From Klebsiella pneumoniae (GTDB lineage: Bacteria; Pseudomonadota; Gammaproteobacteria; Pseudomonadales; Pseudohongiellaceae): a stretch of 64,000 nucleotides of DNA. Positions 1-11,740 of this stretch are shown here, piece after piece; position 1 is the stretch's first letter; every line of letters starts with the position of its first letter. The notes beneath the pieces are model-generated. The model did no database searches and was not told the origin of the DNA. It saw only the letters and a list, made by a program, of their open reading frames with translations. The translations under genes and the position numbers were made by a program. The stretch lies in NCBI GenBank assembly GCA_945869725.1, contig CAMBPO010000002.1, positions 28,634-92,633 of the forward strand, read 5' to 3'.

Positions 1-1
1 C

Positions 2-1972
<1,971 letters not shown>

Positions 1973-2005
1973 AGCAGCACAAGTGTCATGAGGTCAGGGG
2001 GTTAA

Positions 2006-2040
2006 CCGAGCGAAATAACGGCGAACACGTTAGCGCTCGG
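2006..2040. terminator. hairpin between convergent gyrB and plsC
   Basis: An inverted repeat lies in the 79-base gap between the converging gyrB and plsC genes. The outer arms are CCGAGCG (2006-2012) and CGCTCGG (2034-2040); the inner arms are TAACG and CGTTA. It has no clear T-run on either side, so a bidirectional terminator role is inferred from position and structure. Confidence 0.4.
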
Positions 2041-2051
2041 GCAATCCTGGT

Positions 2052-2768
2052 TTAAACAATCCCGACCAGATGTTTGTTCTCCATAATCCAGTCTTCAAAT
2101 TCGGCAGCTAACTCCTTTGCGGTTTTACCTTCCGGACAAAGAGGCTCACCAATCAGCACTCGAATAGTCCCTGATTGTTTTGTTTGTATTCCTGCTGGCC
2201 AAAACAGTCCGGCATTATGCAGGACAGGAATTGCAGGGGTTGATGTAGCAACTGCCAGCTGAGCCCCGCCTCGTGAAATCTTTCCTATTGTTCCGGCAGG
2301 CGCACGCGTCCCTTCAGGGAATACCAGAATGGAGAGGCCTTGCTCTATTCTTTGTGCCCCCTGAGTTAGCAATGATTTGCCTGCTTCCCTAGGCTTACTT
2401 CTGTCGATAGCAATTGGATTCTGCAAGCGCATTGCCCAACCCCAGAATGGGATATCCAAAAGCTCTTTTTTTAGAATCGGACATGCTGGTGAAAACAGCT
2501 GATACAAGAAAATAGTCTCCCATGCGCTTTGATGATTGCTCATAACAACGACGGGCTGATCCGGAATATTTTCAAGGCCATCGATGGTGTAACTGATTCC
2601 GCAGGTAATTCTTAACCACCATAAAACAAGTTTGCACCAAAGCGAATATAAGAAAAAACGCTTGAGCGGAGGAAGTATCCAGAATACCAAGGTTACGGAA
2701 ACTGAAATCACAAGAGTAAGAGCGCCGTAACCGACGGAAAATAAACCAGAACGAACTTTACTTATCAC
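2052..2768 (-). CDS. plsC: 1-acyl-sn-glycerol-3-phosphate acyltransferase (PlsC family)
   Basis: Membrane-associated acyltransferase expected to convert lysophosphatidic acid to phosphatidic acid in phospholipid synthesis. It has 238 residues with a hydrophobic N-terminal segment (about residues 10-50). Acyltransferase block I is NHQSAWET, with Glu where the general motif NHX4D has Asp; I recall this variant from the Pseudomonas gene at this locus. Block III is FPEGTRAPAG. The ATG overlaps the end of gmhB by 4 bases, so the two are translationally coupled. Chromosomes often carry several PlsC paralogues, so this need not be the essential one. Confidence 0.88.
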   Translation of the reverse strand: MISKVRSGLFSVGYGALTLVISVSVTLVFWILPPLKRFFLYSLWCKLVLWWLRITCGISYTIDGLENIPDQPVVVMSNHQSAWETIFLYQLFSPACPILKKELLDIPFWGWAMRLQNPIAIDRSKPREAGKSLLTQGAQRIEQGLSILVFPEGTRAPAGTIGKISRGGAQLAVATSTPAIPVLHNAGLFWPAGIQTKQSGTIRVLIGEPLCPEGKTAKELAAEFEDWIMENKHLVGIV

Positions 2769-3319
2769 ACAGCACCTTTAAGTAATTGCGCATCAGCAAA
2801 CGTCGCGAGATTCTCGTACACGCGCGCTTCCCGGACTTCTGCTGGGAAACCATCTGCAAAAGTCCTCTTGCCTTTTCCAGTTAGCACCAGAACAGGCTTG
2901 CAACCGGCGGCTTTAGCGGCTTGGAGATCTCTCAAACTGTCTCCTATATAGGGTGTACCAATTAAGGGAACGTCAAACTCCGATGAGATTTTGAATAAGA
3001 GCCCGGGCTTTGGCTTGCGACAGTCACAACCATCGAGGGGGCCATGGGGGCAGTAAACCCACCCTTCGATAAAGCCACCGACATCTTCGATCATTGCAGT
3101 CAGGCGTTGGTGGATCTTTGCCAAAGCGTATTCATCCAGCAATCCCCGTGCTATCCCTGACTGGTTGCTTGCCACAAAGATCCGATATCCAGCGGCTGTT
3201 AAGCGCGCGATAGCGTTAATACTTCCTGGAATAAGCTGCAGCTCATCAACGGATTTAATAAAGCTGTCAGAATCCTCGTTGATAACACCGTCTCTGTCCA
3301 ATATCAAAAAATTTGACAT
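2765..3319 (-). CDS. gmhB: D-glycero-beta-D-manno-heptose-1,7-bisphosphate 7-phosphatase
   Basis: HAD-superfamily phosphatase that removes the C7 phosphate of heptose bisphosphate on the way to ADP-heptose for lipopolysaccharide core. The N-terminal nucleophile motif LDRDGVIN carries the catalytic Asp pair. A zinc-binding Cys/His loop (CPHGPLDGCDC) and KPKPG follow, then YIGDSLRDL supplies the last HAD motif. I chose the ATG at 3319 (184 residues, MSNFLILDRDG); it overlaps the glyS stop as ATGA and puts the HAD motif at the usual distance from the start. An in-frame start 18 bases upstream is possible but less typical. Confidence 0.93.
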   Translation of the reverse strand: MSNFLILDRDGVINEDSDSFIKSVDELQLIPGSINAIARLTAAGYRIFVASNQSGIARGLLDEYALAKIHQRLTAMIEDVGGFIEGWVYCPHGPLDGCDCRKPKPGLLFKISSEFDVPLIGTPYIGDSLRDLQAAKAAGCKPVLVLTGKGKRTFADGFPAEVREARVYENLATFADAQLLKGAV

Positions 3320-5400
3320 CAGGATGTATGCAGGCAAGAAATATCTGCAACGCGCAGAAAGAGTTGTCGTAATGCATTCAGCAAGGCTAAGCGATTATCC
3401 CGGAGCAATTCATCATCGACCATGACCATCACATCCTCAAAAAACACGTCGACAATTGGTTTGAGTACTGACAGCTTCTCCAGGCCCAAAGCATATTCGG
3501 AGCGATCAAACAAAGGGCCCACTTCATGAAGAAGTTGTGAAACTTTCTCACCCAGAACCAGCTCAGCCGGCTCTACCAGTTTACTCATGTCAAATGCTGC
3601 GGGAATGACACCTTCGTGCTTGGACAGAATGTTTGATACGCGTTTATTGGCGGCGGACAAGGACGCACTTTCTTCAAGCTGACTGAATCGATTGACGGCA
3701 GAAACTCTGTTTGCGAAATCCAGCGGCCTTGAAGGCTTGAGCTCCATAACTGACTGAAAAACCTCAGCTTTTATGCCTTCGCCTTGGTACCAGGCACGGA
3801 AACGCTCCAGCATAAAACCAAAAACATCGGCTTGAGTAGTCACCGGGACCGCTACGCCCTGATTCATGTACAACGCCAGAGACTTTTCTATAGCAGACAG
3901 CAAATCAAGACCAATTTTCTTCTCGATAAGGATACGCAGCACGCCCAGCGCAGCTCTGCGCAGCGCAAAAGGATCTTTGGAACCTGTCGGAGGTTGCCCG
4001 ATAGCGAACAATCCGCAAATGGTATCGATCTTTTCTGCAATTGCCAGAATAGCGCCGGCATCGCTGGACGGAACAATATCACCAGCGAATTTTGGCAAGT
4101 ACTGTTCAGTAATCGCCAAGGCAACAGCCTCGTCTTCGCCATCATGCCGTGCGTAATAACTGCCCATGATCCCTTGCAGCTCAGGGAATTCCGACACCAT
4201 ATTGGTCAGCAAATCACACTTGGCAAGCAGCGCGGCCTTTTTGCATCTCTGCTCATCCCCGGATGTGCACTGTGCAATGAACGCACTCAGTTCAGCAACG
4301 CGCAGAGACTTTTGCTCTACGGTACCGAGTTGTTGCTGGAAAACTATTTTGCCCAGTAAGGGCAAGCGCGAAGCAAGAGTGGTTTTCCGGTCGGAGTCAT
4401 AAAAGAAAGCTGCATCTGCTAACCGTGGTCTGATAACCCGCTCGTTCCCTGCGATAACCTGTGCAGGGTCTTTACTTGCAAGATTAGCTACAGCAATAAA
4501 ATTTGCGAGCATTTTTCCTGATTTATCAGTGAGATAAAAAGTCTTTTGGTGATTTTTCATCGATGAAATCAAGGCTTCAGCGGGCACCGCAAGGAAGTGT
4601 TCATCAAATCGCCCGGTCAGCGCTACGGGCCACTCAACCATGCTGGTTACTTCTTCCAGCAAGTCTTCGTCAACATGGACAACAGCGCCAAGTAAAGCAC
4701 CCTGCTCCAGTATCAACTCCCGTACACGAGACTTTCTTAATTCATAATCGGCAATTACAAATCCTGGATTCAGCAAAAGAGCTTCATACTCTGAAGGGCT
4801 GGTGATGGTGATAGGGCTTTCACACTGAAACCGATGACCGCGTGTTACCCGGCCACTGTGTATCCCAAACAACTCGGTGTCAATGACGGTGTCACCAAAC
4901 AGCATAACCAACCAATAAACGGGTCTTACAAACTCGTCACGAGTACTTCCCCAACGCATTTTTCGGGGAATTGGTAATTTTTGAAGTGAGCCCATTACGA
5001 TGCCGGGCAACAGGCTAATGGTATCCTCTCCCTTTCGTAGAGCACAAAACACCAGTTTGTCTACGCCATCCTTTTGAGCGTGTCCCAGTGAAGAAAGCTC
5101 AACCCCACACGAGCGAGCAAAACCAAGTGCCGCCGGTGTCGGAAGACCTGCTTTATCATAAGCTGCTGATACTGCTGGCCCCACTCTTTCAATAATACTA
5201 TCTGCCTGTGCGGTGACCAGGCCCTCGACGCGCGCAGCTAATCGCCGTGGGCTGGTAAATGCCTTTATCTCCTTAAAGGAAAGCCCCGCGGCGCTGAGAC
5301 CCCCCGTTAAACCTGAAACAAATGCGTCAGAAAGGCCCTTCAATGCCTTTGGGGGAAGCTCTGCACAGCCAATTTCAACTAAAAAATCTTTTTCGCTCAT
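3319..5400 (-). CDS. glyS: glycine-tRNA ligase beta subunit
   Basis: Beta subunit of the alpha2beta2 glycyl-tRNA synthetase, which charges tRNA-Gly; this subunit supplies tRNA recognition. Its 693 residues match the usual length (about 690). It starts MSEKDFLVEIGCAELPPKAL, the family N-terminus, and contains the typical internal block FIAVANLASKDPAQVIAGNERVIRPRLADAAFF (about residues 297-330) plus a C-terminal anticodon-binding-like helical region. It lies 33 bases downstream of glyQ on the same strand. Confidence 0.97.
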   Translation of the reverse strand: MSEKDFLVEIGCAELPPKALKGLSDAFVSGLTGGLSAAGLSFKEIKAFTSPRRLAARVEGLVTAQADSIIERVGPAVSAAYDKAGLPTPAALGFARSCGVELSSLGHAQKDGVDKLVFCALRKGEDTISLLPGIVMGSLQKLPIPRKMRWGSTRDEFVRPVYWLVMLFGDTVIDTELFGIHSGRVTRGHRFQCESPITITSPSEYEALLLNPGFVIADYELRKSRVRELILEQGALLGAVVHVDEDLLEEVTSMVEWPVALTGRFDEHFLAVPAEALISSMKNHQKTFYLTDKSGKMLANFIAVANLASKDPAQVIAGNERVIRPRLADAAFFYDSDRKTTLASRLPLLGKIVFQQQLGTVEQKSLRVAELSAFIAQCTSGDEQRCKKAALLAKCDLLTNMVSEFPELQGIMGSYYARHDGEDEAVALAITEQYLPKFAGDIVPSSDAGAILAIAEKIDTICGLFAIGQPPTGSKDPFALRRAALGVLRILIEKKIGLDLLSAIEKSLALYMNQGVAVPVTTQADVFGFMLERFRAWYQGEGIKAEVFQSVMELKPSRPLDFANRVSAVNRFSQLEESASLSAANKRVSNILSKHEGVIPAAFDMSKLVEPAELVLGEKVSQLLHEVGPLFDRSEYALGLEKLSVLKPIVDVFFEDVMVMVDDELLRDNRLALLNALRQLFLRVADISCLHTS

Positions 5401-5433
5401 GGTGTTAACGGTACTTGCCGCCTGTCTCGAAAA

Positions 5434-6387
5434 TTAGGGATTTAATGCAGCTTTACGCATATGCTCAGGGGCTAGCGGGAAGCCAAGTTTGCGCCGGCTT
5501 TCGTAGTAAGCCTCAGCGACTTGTCGTGACAGCGCACGAACCCGGAGAATGAATCTCTGTCGCTCAGTTACTGATATTGCCTGTCGAGCATCAAGCAGAT
5601 TAAAGAAATGCGAGGCTTTTAATACCTGCTCGTATGCAGGTAACGCGAGGCCTAAATTTATCAGCTGTGTACATTGTGATTCGCAATCATCAAAGTAGCG
5701 GAACAGGGCTTCGACGTTGGCATGCTCAAAATTGAATGCCGACATTTCCACTTCATTCTGATGAAACACATCGCCGTAGGTGACTACGCCGTCAGGCCCT
5801 TCAGCCCAGACCAGGTCATAAAGGCTGTCCACACCTTGCAGATACATGGCGATACGTTCAAGGCCATAAGTGATTTCACCACTGACCGGGAAACATTCAA
5901 GCCCGCCTACTTGTTGAAAATACGTGAACTGTGTCACTTCCATACCATTCAGCCACACCTCCCAACCAAGACCCCAGGCGCCGAGTGTAGGTGATTCCCA
6001 GTTATCCTCAACAAATCGAATATCATGGATCTGAGGGTCAATACCCAGATGGCGCAAGGATTCAATATAGAGATCCTGGATATTTGGCGGAGACGGCTTA
6101 AGGATTACTTGGAACTGGTAATAGTGCTGAAGTCGATTCGGGTTTTCGCCGTAACGTCCGTCGGTAGGCCTTCGGCTGGGCTGCACGTACGCTGTTCGCC
6201 AGCTCTCCGGGCCAATAGCGCGCAGAAAAGTCGCCGGATGAAATGTCCCAGCCCCTACCTCCAGATCAAGAGGCTGAAGCACAACGCAGCCCTGCTTTGC
6301 CCAAAAACTCTGAAGAGCGAGAATGAGACCCTGAAAAGTTTTTACATCAGCAGCCGCCGGTGTTGATAACGCCAAGACACACCTCAT
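5434..6387 (-). CDS. glyQ: glycine-tRNA ligase alpha subunit
   Basis: Catalytic alpha subunit of the tetrameric glycyl-tRNA synthetase. Recognisable blocks are [19 protein letters not shown] near the N-terminus, [17 protein letters not shown], and [22 protein letters not shown] in the class II core. The start is uncertain. Candidates in frame are ATGs at 6408, 6393 and 6387, and a TTG at 6375 preceded by GAGG at good spacing. E. coli GlyQ has only about 8 residues before KTFQGL, which favours the shorter forms. The gene is divergent from the acyltransferase at 6467. Confidence 0.95.
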   Translation of the reverse strand: MRCVLALSTPAAADVKTFQGLILALQSFWAKQGCVVLQPLDLEVGAGTFHPATFLRAIGPESWRTAYVQPSRRPTDGRYGENPNRLQHYYQFQVILKPSPPNIQDLYIESLRHLGIDPQIHDIRFVEDNWESPTLGAWGLGWEVWLNGMEVTQFTYFQQVGGLECFPVSGEITYGLERIAMYLQGVDSLYDLVWAEGPDGVVTYGDVFHQNEVEMSAFNFEHANVEALFRYFDDCESQCTQLINLGLALPAYEQVLKASHFFNLLDARQAISVTERQRFILRVRALSRQVAEAYYESRRKLGFPLAPEHMRKAALNP

Positions 6388-6466
6388 TTTCATGCGCGGA
6401 ATGCGCATAAACAGTCGAAAAGGCGCAATTATGCTGGATTAGGCTGTTAATATCCACTGCGCTAGA

Positions 6467-7396
6467 ATGCGCAAACATAGCCCAAAACCCAAGAGAGATC
6501 ACATCATAGACACGCTAAAAACAGTAGTACTGACCGCCGTTTTAAGGTTGTTGTCATGGATTCCTCTAAAAGTATTGTACAAAATCGCGGATGGGCTTGG
6601 TTACGTCACTTACCTGCTGCCAACTGAAACCCGGCGCATTACGCTGATAAATCTGCGTCTGGTGTTCCCGACCATGACTGAGTCTGCAACCCGGAAACTG
6701 GCGTTACAAAGTATTTGTCAAACGTTAAAAGGATTCCTTGAACTCGGCCATATCTGGCACAACAGTCTTGATCGTGTTCAAGCCATGATCAAGGATGTTT
6801 ATGGTCTGGAACTGGTGAAACAGGCGCGAGAGTCAGGTCGGGGGATCATATTTGCAGCTCCACACCTCGGAAATTGGGAGATGTTGGGTGTATACATTGG
6901 TCAAATCGGGCCGATGACAACACTGTACAAGCCGCCGAAAATTAAGGGCCTCGAGCGGTTGATTGTAGCCTCTCGCTCCAGGCCTGGTGCCGAGCTTGTT
7001 CCAACGGACCGGCACGGAGTGATTCGCCTGAGTAAGACATTGCAACAAGGTGGTATGACCGGGATTCTTCCGGATCAGCAGCCACGCAAGGACGGTGGTG
7101 TGTTTGTCCCTTTTTTCGGGATACAGGCATTTACCATGACGCTGCTGCCAAAATTAGCTTTAAAGACACAGGCGACAGTTATCTTCGCTCACGCGCAACG
7201 AAGATCTGATGGCGCTGGATTTGACATAGTATTCAGCCCGGCGGATTCTGCTATTTATCATGCTGACCCGGTAATATCGGCAACAGCCATGAACAAATCT
7301 GTTGAAAGATGTGTAATGGCGGCTCCGTCACAGTATCAATGGGAGTACAAGCGCTTCAGGAGTCGCCCGGATGATGACCCTGCTCCCTTGTACTGA
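6467..7396 (+). CDS. LpxL/HtrB-family lysophospholipid (lipid A) acyltransferase
   Basis: Inner-membrane acyltransferase of the LpxL/LpxM (HtrB) family, which adds a secondary acyl chain to lipid A or a related acceptor. It has 309 residues with a hydrophobic N-terminal anchor (about residues 15-45). The catalytic HX4E motif is in PHLGNWEM (about residues 128-135), followed by the conserved ILPDQQPRKDGGVFVPFFG block. The position next to glyQ matches the acyltransferase gene at the equivalent Pseudomonas locus, so the acceptor there is the best guess; I cannot tell lauroyl from other acyl specificity. Confidence 0.85.
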   Translation: MRKHSPKPKRDHIIDTLKTVVLTAVLRLLSWIPLKVLYKIADGLGYVTYLLPTETRRITLINLRLVFPTMTESATRKLALQSICQTLKGFLELGHIWHNSLDRVQAMIKDVYGLELVKQARESGRGIIFAAPHLGNWEMLGVYIGQIGPMTTLYKPPKIKGLERLIVASRSRPGAELVPTDRHGVIRLSKTLQQGGMTGILPDQQPRKDGGVFVPFFGIQAFTMTLLPKLALKTQATVIFAHAQRRSDGAGFDIVFSPADSAIYHADPVISATAMNKSVERCVMAAPSQYQWEYKRFRSRPDDDPAPLY

Positions 7397-7422
7397 TCTC
7401 ATACGAAGATCAGCGCATGTGC

Positions 7423-8874
7423 TCAGCGACGCCAGAACATTGGCATAAACAGGACCAGCAACGTAAATATCTCCAAGCGGCCAAGCAGCATTGCCAGACA
7501 CAGAACCCACTTTGCCGGATCAGAGATATCCGCATAACTTGCAGCAACGCCCTCCAGTCCGGGTCCGAGATTGTTAAGGCACGCGCCGACAGCACTAAAT
7601 GCGGTGACTACGTCCATCCCCATCGCCAGCAACGCAATCAGCAGGATCAGGTATACAAGGACATAGACCGCAAAAAATCCCCACACAGATTCAATGACCC
7701 GGTCAGGAACCATGTTCCTGCCAAGCTTTACAGTGATCACAGCATTCGGGTGGATAAGTCGCTTTATCTCACGCGAACCTTGCTTGAAAATTAACAGGAT
7801 GCGGATGACCTTCATGCCTCCGCCAGTAGATCCTGCGCACGCGCCAACGATAGACGCGTAGATCAACACATAGGGTAGCGCCAAGGGCCAGGAACTGAAG
7901 TCTGCCGTTGCAAAGCCCGTCGTTGTCGTGATCGAAACCGTCTGAAAAAGGCCATGGATAAAAGCATCTTTGAAGTTGTATGTCTCAGTCAGAAACAGAA
8001 CTGAAATTGTAAACACAGCAAGCGCAAACAAGATGGCGGTGTAAAAGCGTGTTTCGGGGTCTTTAAGATATTGCGAAACACTACGATGCCTCCATGCGGT
8101 GAAATGAAGAGCAAAGTTGATGCCGGCAAGAAACATAAAGAGCACCGCGATCATGTTGATGGTATCACTGTCAAAGTGGCCAATACTGGCGTCATAAGTA
8201 GAGAATCCTCCAATCGCCACGGTTGCAAAACTGTGACAGATCGCATCAAACAAACTCATACCGGCAGCCCAGTAGGCCAGCGCACATAGCGCGGTTAGCC
8301 CAAGATAGATATACCAAAGCGCCTTTGCTGTTTCTGCAAGCCTTGGTACCAGATTGTCGTTTTTCACGGGTCCTGGACTCTCAGCCCGATACAACTGCAT
8401 CCCTCCGATTCCAAGCATAGGCAGCACGGCAACAGCGAGCGCTACGATACCCATGCCTCCCAGCCATTGCAGTTGCTGACGGTAAAAAAGAATGGACTTG
8501 GGCATATAGTCCAGTCCGGTTAGAACCGTAGCACCTGTGGTGGTCAGACCTGAAAACGACTCAAATACTGCATCAGTGATGGTCATGCCGATATCAGGCG
8601 AAAATAGAAAGGGAAGCGATCCGAATGTGCTGAGAACCGTCCAGAACATGGTAACAACCAGGAACCCGTCGCGTGTTCGCATCTGCTGTTTGGATCGCCA
8701 GGTGAGTATCCAGAAAATCAGGCCTATCCCGAAGGTCAGCATCAAGGCGAATCCAAATGACGTAAATTCCTCGTCACCATAAATCAACGACACCAGCATT
8801 GAGGGCAAATACGCCAGCAGGCTGAACAGCATCAGCAACACGCCAAGTATTCGTGACACAACAGAAATGTGCAT
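7423..8874 (-). CDS. trkH: Trk/Ktr potassium uptake channel subunit TrkH
   Basis: Integral inner-membrane K+ translocating subunit of the Trk system, working with cytoplasmic TrkA. It has 483 residues and about ten hydrophobic segments. The four P-loop selectivity regions typical of TrkH are visible: SGLTTTGATV (about 105-115), ATVAIGGFSTYD (about 217-228), SITTTTGFATAD and GACLNNLGPG. It lies directly downstream of trkA (43-base gap) and ends the def-fmt-rsmB-trkA-trkH unit. It converges with the acyltransferase gene, with 26 bases between them. Confidence 0.96.
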   Translation of the reverse strand: MHISVVSRILGVLLMLFSLLAYLPSMLVSLIYGDEEFTSFGFALMLTFGIGLIFWILTWRSKQQMRTRDGFLVVTMFWTVLSTFGSLPFLFSPDIGMTITDAVFESFSGLTTTGATVLTGLDYMPKSILFYRQQLQWLGGMGIVALAVAVLPMLGIGGMQLYRAESPGPVKNDNLVPRLAETAKALWYIYLGLTALCALAYWAAGMSLFDAICHSFATVAIGGFSTYDASIGHFDSDTINMIAVLFMFLAGINFALHFTAWRHRSVSQYLKDPETRFYTAILFALAVFTISVLFLTETYNFKDAFIHGLFQTVSITTTTGFATADFSSWPLALPYVLIYASIVGACAGSTGGGMKVIRILLIFKQGSREIKRLIHPNAVITVKLGRNMVPDRVIESVWGFFAVYVLVYLILLIALLAMGMDVVTAFSAVGACLNNLGPGLEGVAASYADISDPAKWVLCLAMLLGRLEIFTLLVLFMPMFWRR

Positions 8875-8917
8875 GTTGTTGGTTTATTCCGGCATGGACG
8901 CAGGCAGGCCTGCAGCG

Positions 8918-10291
8918 TTAAAAGAAAGTAAATCCTACGGCAAACAAGCGTTCAACTTCAGGAATGCGCTTCTTGTCAGTCAAAAACAGAATCACATGAT
9001 CCTCAGGCTCGATGACGATATCATCGTGTGCAATGAGCACTTCATGATTTCGGACAATTGCACCGATGGTTGTTCCTGGCGGCAGATCAATGTCTTCAAT
9101 TGCTCGACCGACAACCTTGGAGGAATGGCTGTCGCCGTGAGCGATTGCTTCCAGTGCTTCTGCAGCACCCCGGCGCAAGGAGTGCACATTCACAATATCG
9201 CCTCGGCGCACATGTGTTAACAGGCTTCCGATAGAAGCTTGTTGCGGCGATATTGCTATATCGATTTCCCCGCCCTGGACAAGATCCACATAAGCTGGAT
9301 TGTTGATCAGACACATTACTTTGCGGGCGCCAAGCCGCTTGGCCAGCATTGAAGACATGATATTGGCTTCATCGTCATTGGTCAGCGCCAGGAACACATC
9401 GGTATCTTCAATGCCCTCTTCCAACAGCAGTTGTTTGTCAGAAGACATCCCGTTTAACACGATTGCCCTGCTGAGGTATTCCGAAAGGAATGCACAGCGC
9501 TCGGCATTAAATTCAATCACTTTTACCTGATACCGCTGTTCAAGTGCTTCAGCCAATCGCATACCGATATTGCCGCCACCCGCAATGATCAGGCGTTTGT
9601 ATGGTTTATCTAGTCGACGCAGTTCCCCGATGACAGCACGAATGTTTTTTGCAGCAGCAATAAAAAAAACTTCGTCATCGGCCTCAATGACGGTTGAGCC
9701 TTCGGGTGTGATGGCGCGATTGCGCCGAAAAATAGCCGCAACACGAGCGTCAACATTAGGCATATGCTCGCGTAAAAAGCGAATTTCCTGGCCTACCAGA
9801 GGACCACCATAATAGGCCCGAACCGCAACCAACTGGGCGTTTCCGTCAGCAAAATCCAACACTTGCAATGAGCCGGGCAGCTCGATCAGACGTTTAATGT
9901 AGTTAGAGACCAACAGCTCCGGGCTGATAACGACATCCAGAGGAATCGCTTCATTACAGAATAGATCCTCTTGCGCGATATAGGATGCTGAACGCAGGCG
10001 GCAGATTTTTTTTGGCGTTTTGAAAATAGAGTAGGCGATCTGGCAGGCGACCATGTTGACTTCATCATTTTCAGTCACCGCGATGATCATATCGGCATCA
10101 TCCGCGCCGGCGGCGCGCAGCACGTCTGGGTGTGATGGCCAGCCCTGAGCGATACCTACGTCCAGCCGGTCTTTTAGTTCCCGCAGCTTGTCTGCGTCTG
10201 GATCTACCAAGGTGATGTCATTTGCTTCACTGGACAGGTTCTCAGCCAGTGATACACCGACCGGGTTACAACCCAGAATTATTATTTTCAT
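8918..10291 (-). CDS. trkA: Trk system potassium uptake protein TrkA
   Basis: Peripheral NAD(H)-binding regulatory subunit of the Trk K+ channel. It has 457 residues arranged as two RCK repeats. The first Rossmann fold starts at [12 protein letters not shown] with the acidic strand end ([12 protein letters not shown]). The second begins at about residue 233 with [20 protein letters not shown]. Each is followed by a TrkA_C domain ([13 protein letters not shown] region and the C-terminal [21 protein letters not shown]). The first glycine motif is GCNPVG rather than the classical GxGxxG, as seen in other TrkA proteins. A 75-base gap separates it from rsmB. Confidence 0.96.
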   Translation of the reverse strand: MKIIILGCNPVGVSLAENLSSEANDITLVDPDADKLRELKDRLDVGIAQGWPSHPDVLRAAGADDADMIIAVTENDEVNMVACQIAYSIFKTPKKICRLRSASYIAQEDLFCNEAIPLDVVISPELLVSNYIKRLIELPGSLQVLDFADGNAQLVAVRAYYGGPLVGQEIRFLREHMPNVDARVAAIFRRNRAITPEGSTVIEADDEVFFIAAAKNIRAVIGELRRLDKPYKRLIIAGGGNIGMRLAEALEQRYQVKVIEFNAERCAFLSEYLSRAIVLNGMSSDKQLLLEEGIEDTDVFLALTNDDEANIMSSMLAKRLGARKVMCLINNPAYVDLVQGGEIDIAISPQQASIGSLLTHVRRGDIVNVHSLRRGAAEALEAIAHGDSHSSKVVGRAIEDIDLPPGTTIGAIVRNHEVLIAHDDIVIEPEDHVILFLTDKKRIPEVERLFAVGFTFF

Positions 10292-10366
10292 CTAGTGGTT
10301 CTGGCTCCTGCACGGACGCCGGGCTGGCGTCGATCTTGAAAGCTCGATTTAAGAATTATCCGCCCA

Positions 10367-11740
10367 TCATAACGGGCTTACAAGGCCATGGCCTGGTTTA
10401 TCTGGGGTAAGCATTTTTTGCAGCAATGCAAAATAAAACCCATCAGTACCGTTGTCATGAGGTAGAAGTTGTCTTCCATAAGGACACAAAACACCCCGCC
10501 GGTCCGGCAGGGTTTTTGAATCTGCACCCGGGGTTCTGTTGAGAAAAGCAGCTATTTGCTTGCTGTTTTCAGCGGGAAGAATCGAGCAGGTTGAATAAAC
10601 CATAAACCCACCTGGTTTAAGGCATCGCCATAAGCGATCCAACAGGCGGCCTTGCAACTCGCAGAGACGGTCAATATCAGCGGACTTTCTCAACAGCTTG
10701 ATATCAGGTTGTCGACGTATGATTCCAGTCGCAGAACACGGTGCGTCCAATAAAATGCGATCGAAGTACTCTCCGTCCCACCAGTCTTCTGTGAGGGTTG
10801 CATCCGCCGCAATAACCTTGACCCGTGCACCCGGCAGTTTTAATCGCTCAAGGTTTTCCTGTAACCGATCAAGGCGGCGAGCCTCAATGTCCAGAGCGAT
10901 AATCTGCGCAATGTTTGGCTCAGCTTCCAGCAAGTGGCAGGTTTTTCCACCGGGAGCTGCGCAGGCATCGAGGATACGGTGGCCGCTTGCCGGGGCTAAC
11001 AGAGAGGGTAGCAGTTGCGACGCTTCATCCTGCACGCTTGCAAATCCCTCTCTGAAGCCAGGAAGCAAATCCACAGGGCAGGGGTTTTCCAGATAAACCC
11101 CTGTAGCGGATATAGTCCCTGCTCTTGCAGCAATACCCTGCTCTGCCAGCAGTTCAAGGTAGCCTTCCCGCGAGCACTGTTGAAGATTGACCCGTAAGCT
11201 CATGGGCGGATGGGCATTGCCCGCCTTGAGGATCTCTTCCCAACTATCCGGCCACTCTGCTTTTAACGAAGTGACCAACCATTCCGGGTAACTGTAGCGT
11301 GCTGCAACATCGGCAAAAGAGATTTGATCAGCAGATACAATGCGCTGGAATTTGCGCAACACGGCATTAATGAGTCCTTTGGCCCATGGTTTTTTGAGAA
11401 CCACGCAGGCGTTGACGGTCTCATTGATGCTGACGTACTCAGGGATGCGCATGTGCGACAGTTGGTACATGCCCAGAATCAGCAGGCAGTGTATGTCAAG
11501 ATCTTTGGACTTCAGCGGTTTGTCGACAAGGTTCCCCAACGTGCTGTTGAGTTGAAAATACCAGCGGCAAGTGCCGTAACATAGTTCCTTCAGCAAAGCC
11601 ATTGAGGGCACCTCCCCCGGGGATGCCGGCTTACGGGGAAGTTGGGTAGCAAGAGACCCTCTTTGAAGCAATAGGGAAGCAAGGACTCTGGCAGCGACGG
11701 CACGCACGCCTGCTGGACCTTCCATAGAGATCGGTTTCAT
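10367..11740 (-). CDS. rsmB: 16S rRNA (cytosine-967-C5) methyltransferase RsmB
   Basis: SAM-dependent enzyme that methylates C967 of 16S rRNA. The N-terminal NusB-like RNA-binding domain (about residues 1-150) is followed by an NSUN-type catalytic domain. Its SAM motif is DACAAPGGKTCHLLE (about residue 265). The two catalytic Cys motifs are DAPCSATGIIRRQPDIK and YSTCSILPAEN. At 457 residues it is slightly longer than the E. coli protein. The ATG overlaps the fmt stop as ATGA, and def-fmt-rsmB-trkA is the standard gammaproteobacterial order. Confidence 0.95.
   Translation of the reverse strand: MKPISMEGPAGVRAVAARVLASLLLQRGSLATQLPRKPASPGEVPSMALLKELCYGTCRWYFQLNSTLGNLVDKPLKSKDLDIHCLLILGMYQLSHMRIPEYVSINETVNACVVLKKPWAKGLINAVLRKFQRIVSADQISFADVAARYSYPEWLVTSLKAEWPDSWEEILKAGNAHPPMSLRVNLQQCSREGYLELLAEQGIAARAGTISATGVYLENPCPVDLLPGFREGFASVQDEASQLLPSLLAPASGHRILDACAAPGGKTCHLLEAEPNIAQIIALDIEARRLDRLQENLERLKLPGARVKVIAADATLTEDWWDGEYFDRILLDAPCSATGIIRRQPDIKLLRKSADIDRLCELQGRLLDRLWRCLKPGGFMVYSTCSILPAENSKQIAAFLNRTPGADSKTLPDRRGVLCPYGRQLLPHDNGTDGFYFALLQKMLTPDKPGHGLVSPL

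Noticed and set aside
3784-4359. 191-codon plus-strand frame inside glyS
   Set aside because: It lies wholly opposite a well-conserved glyS region and has no protein-like features of its own.
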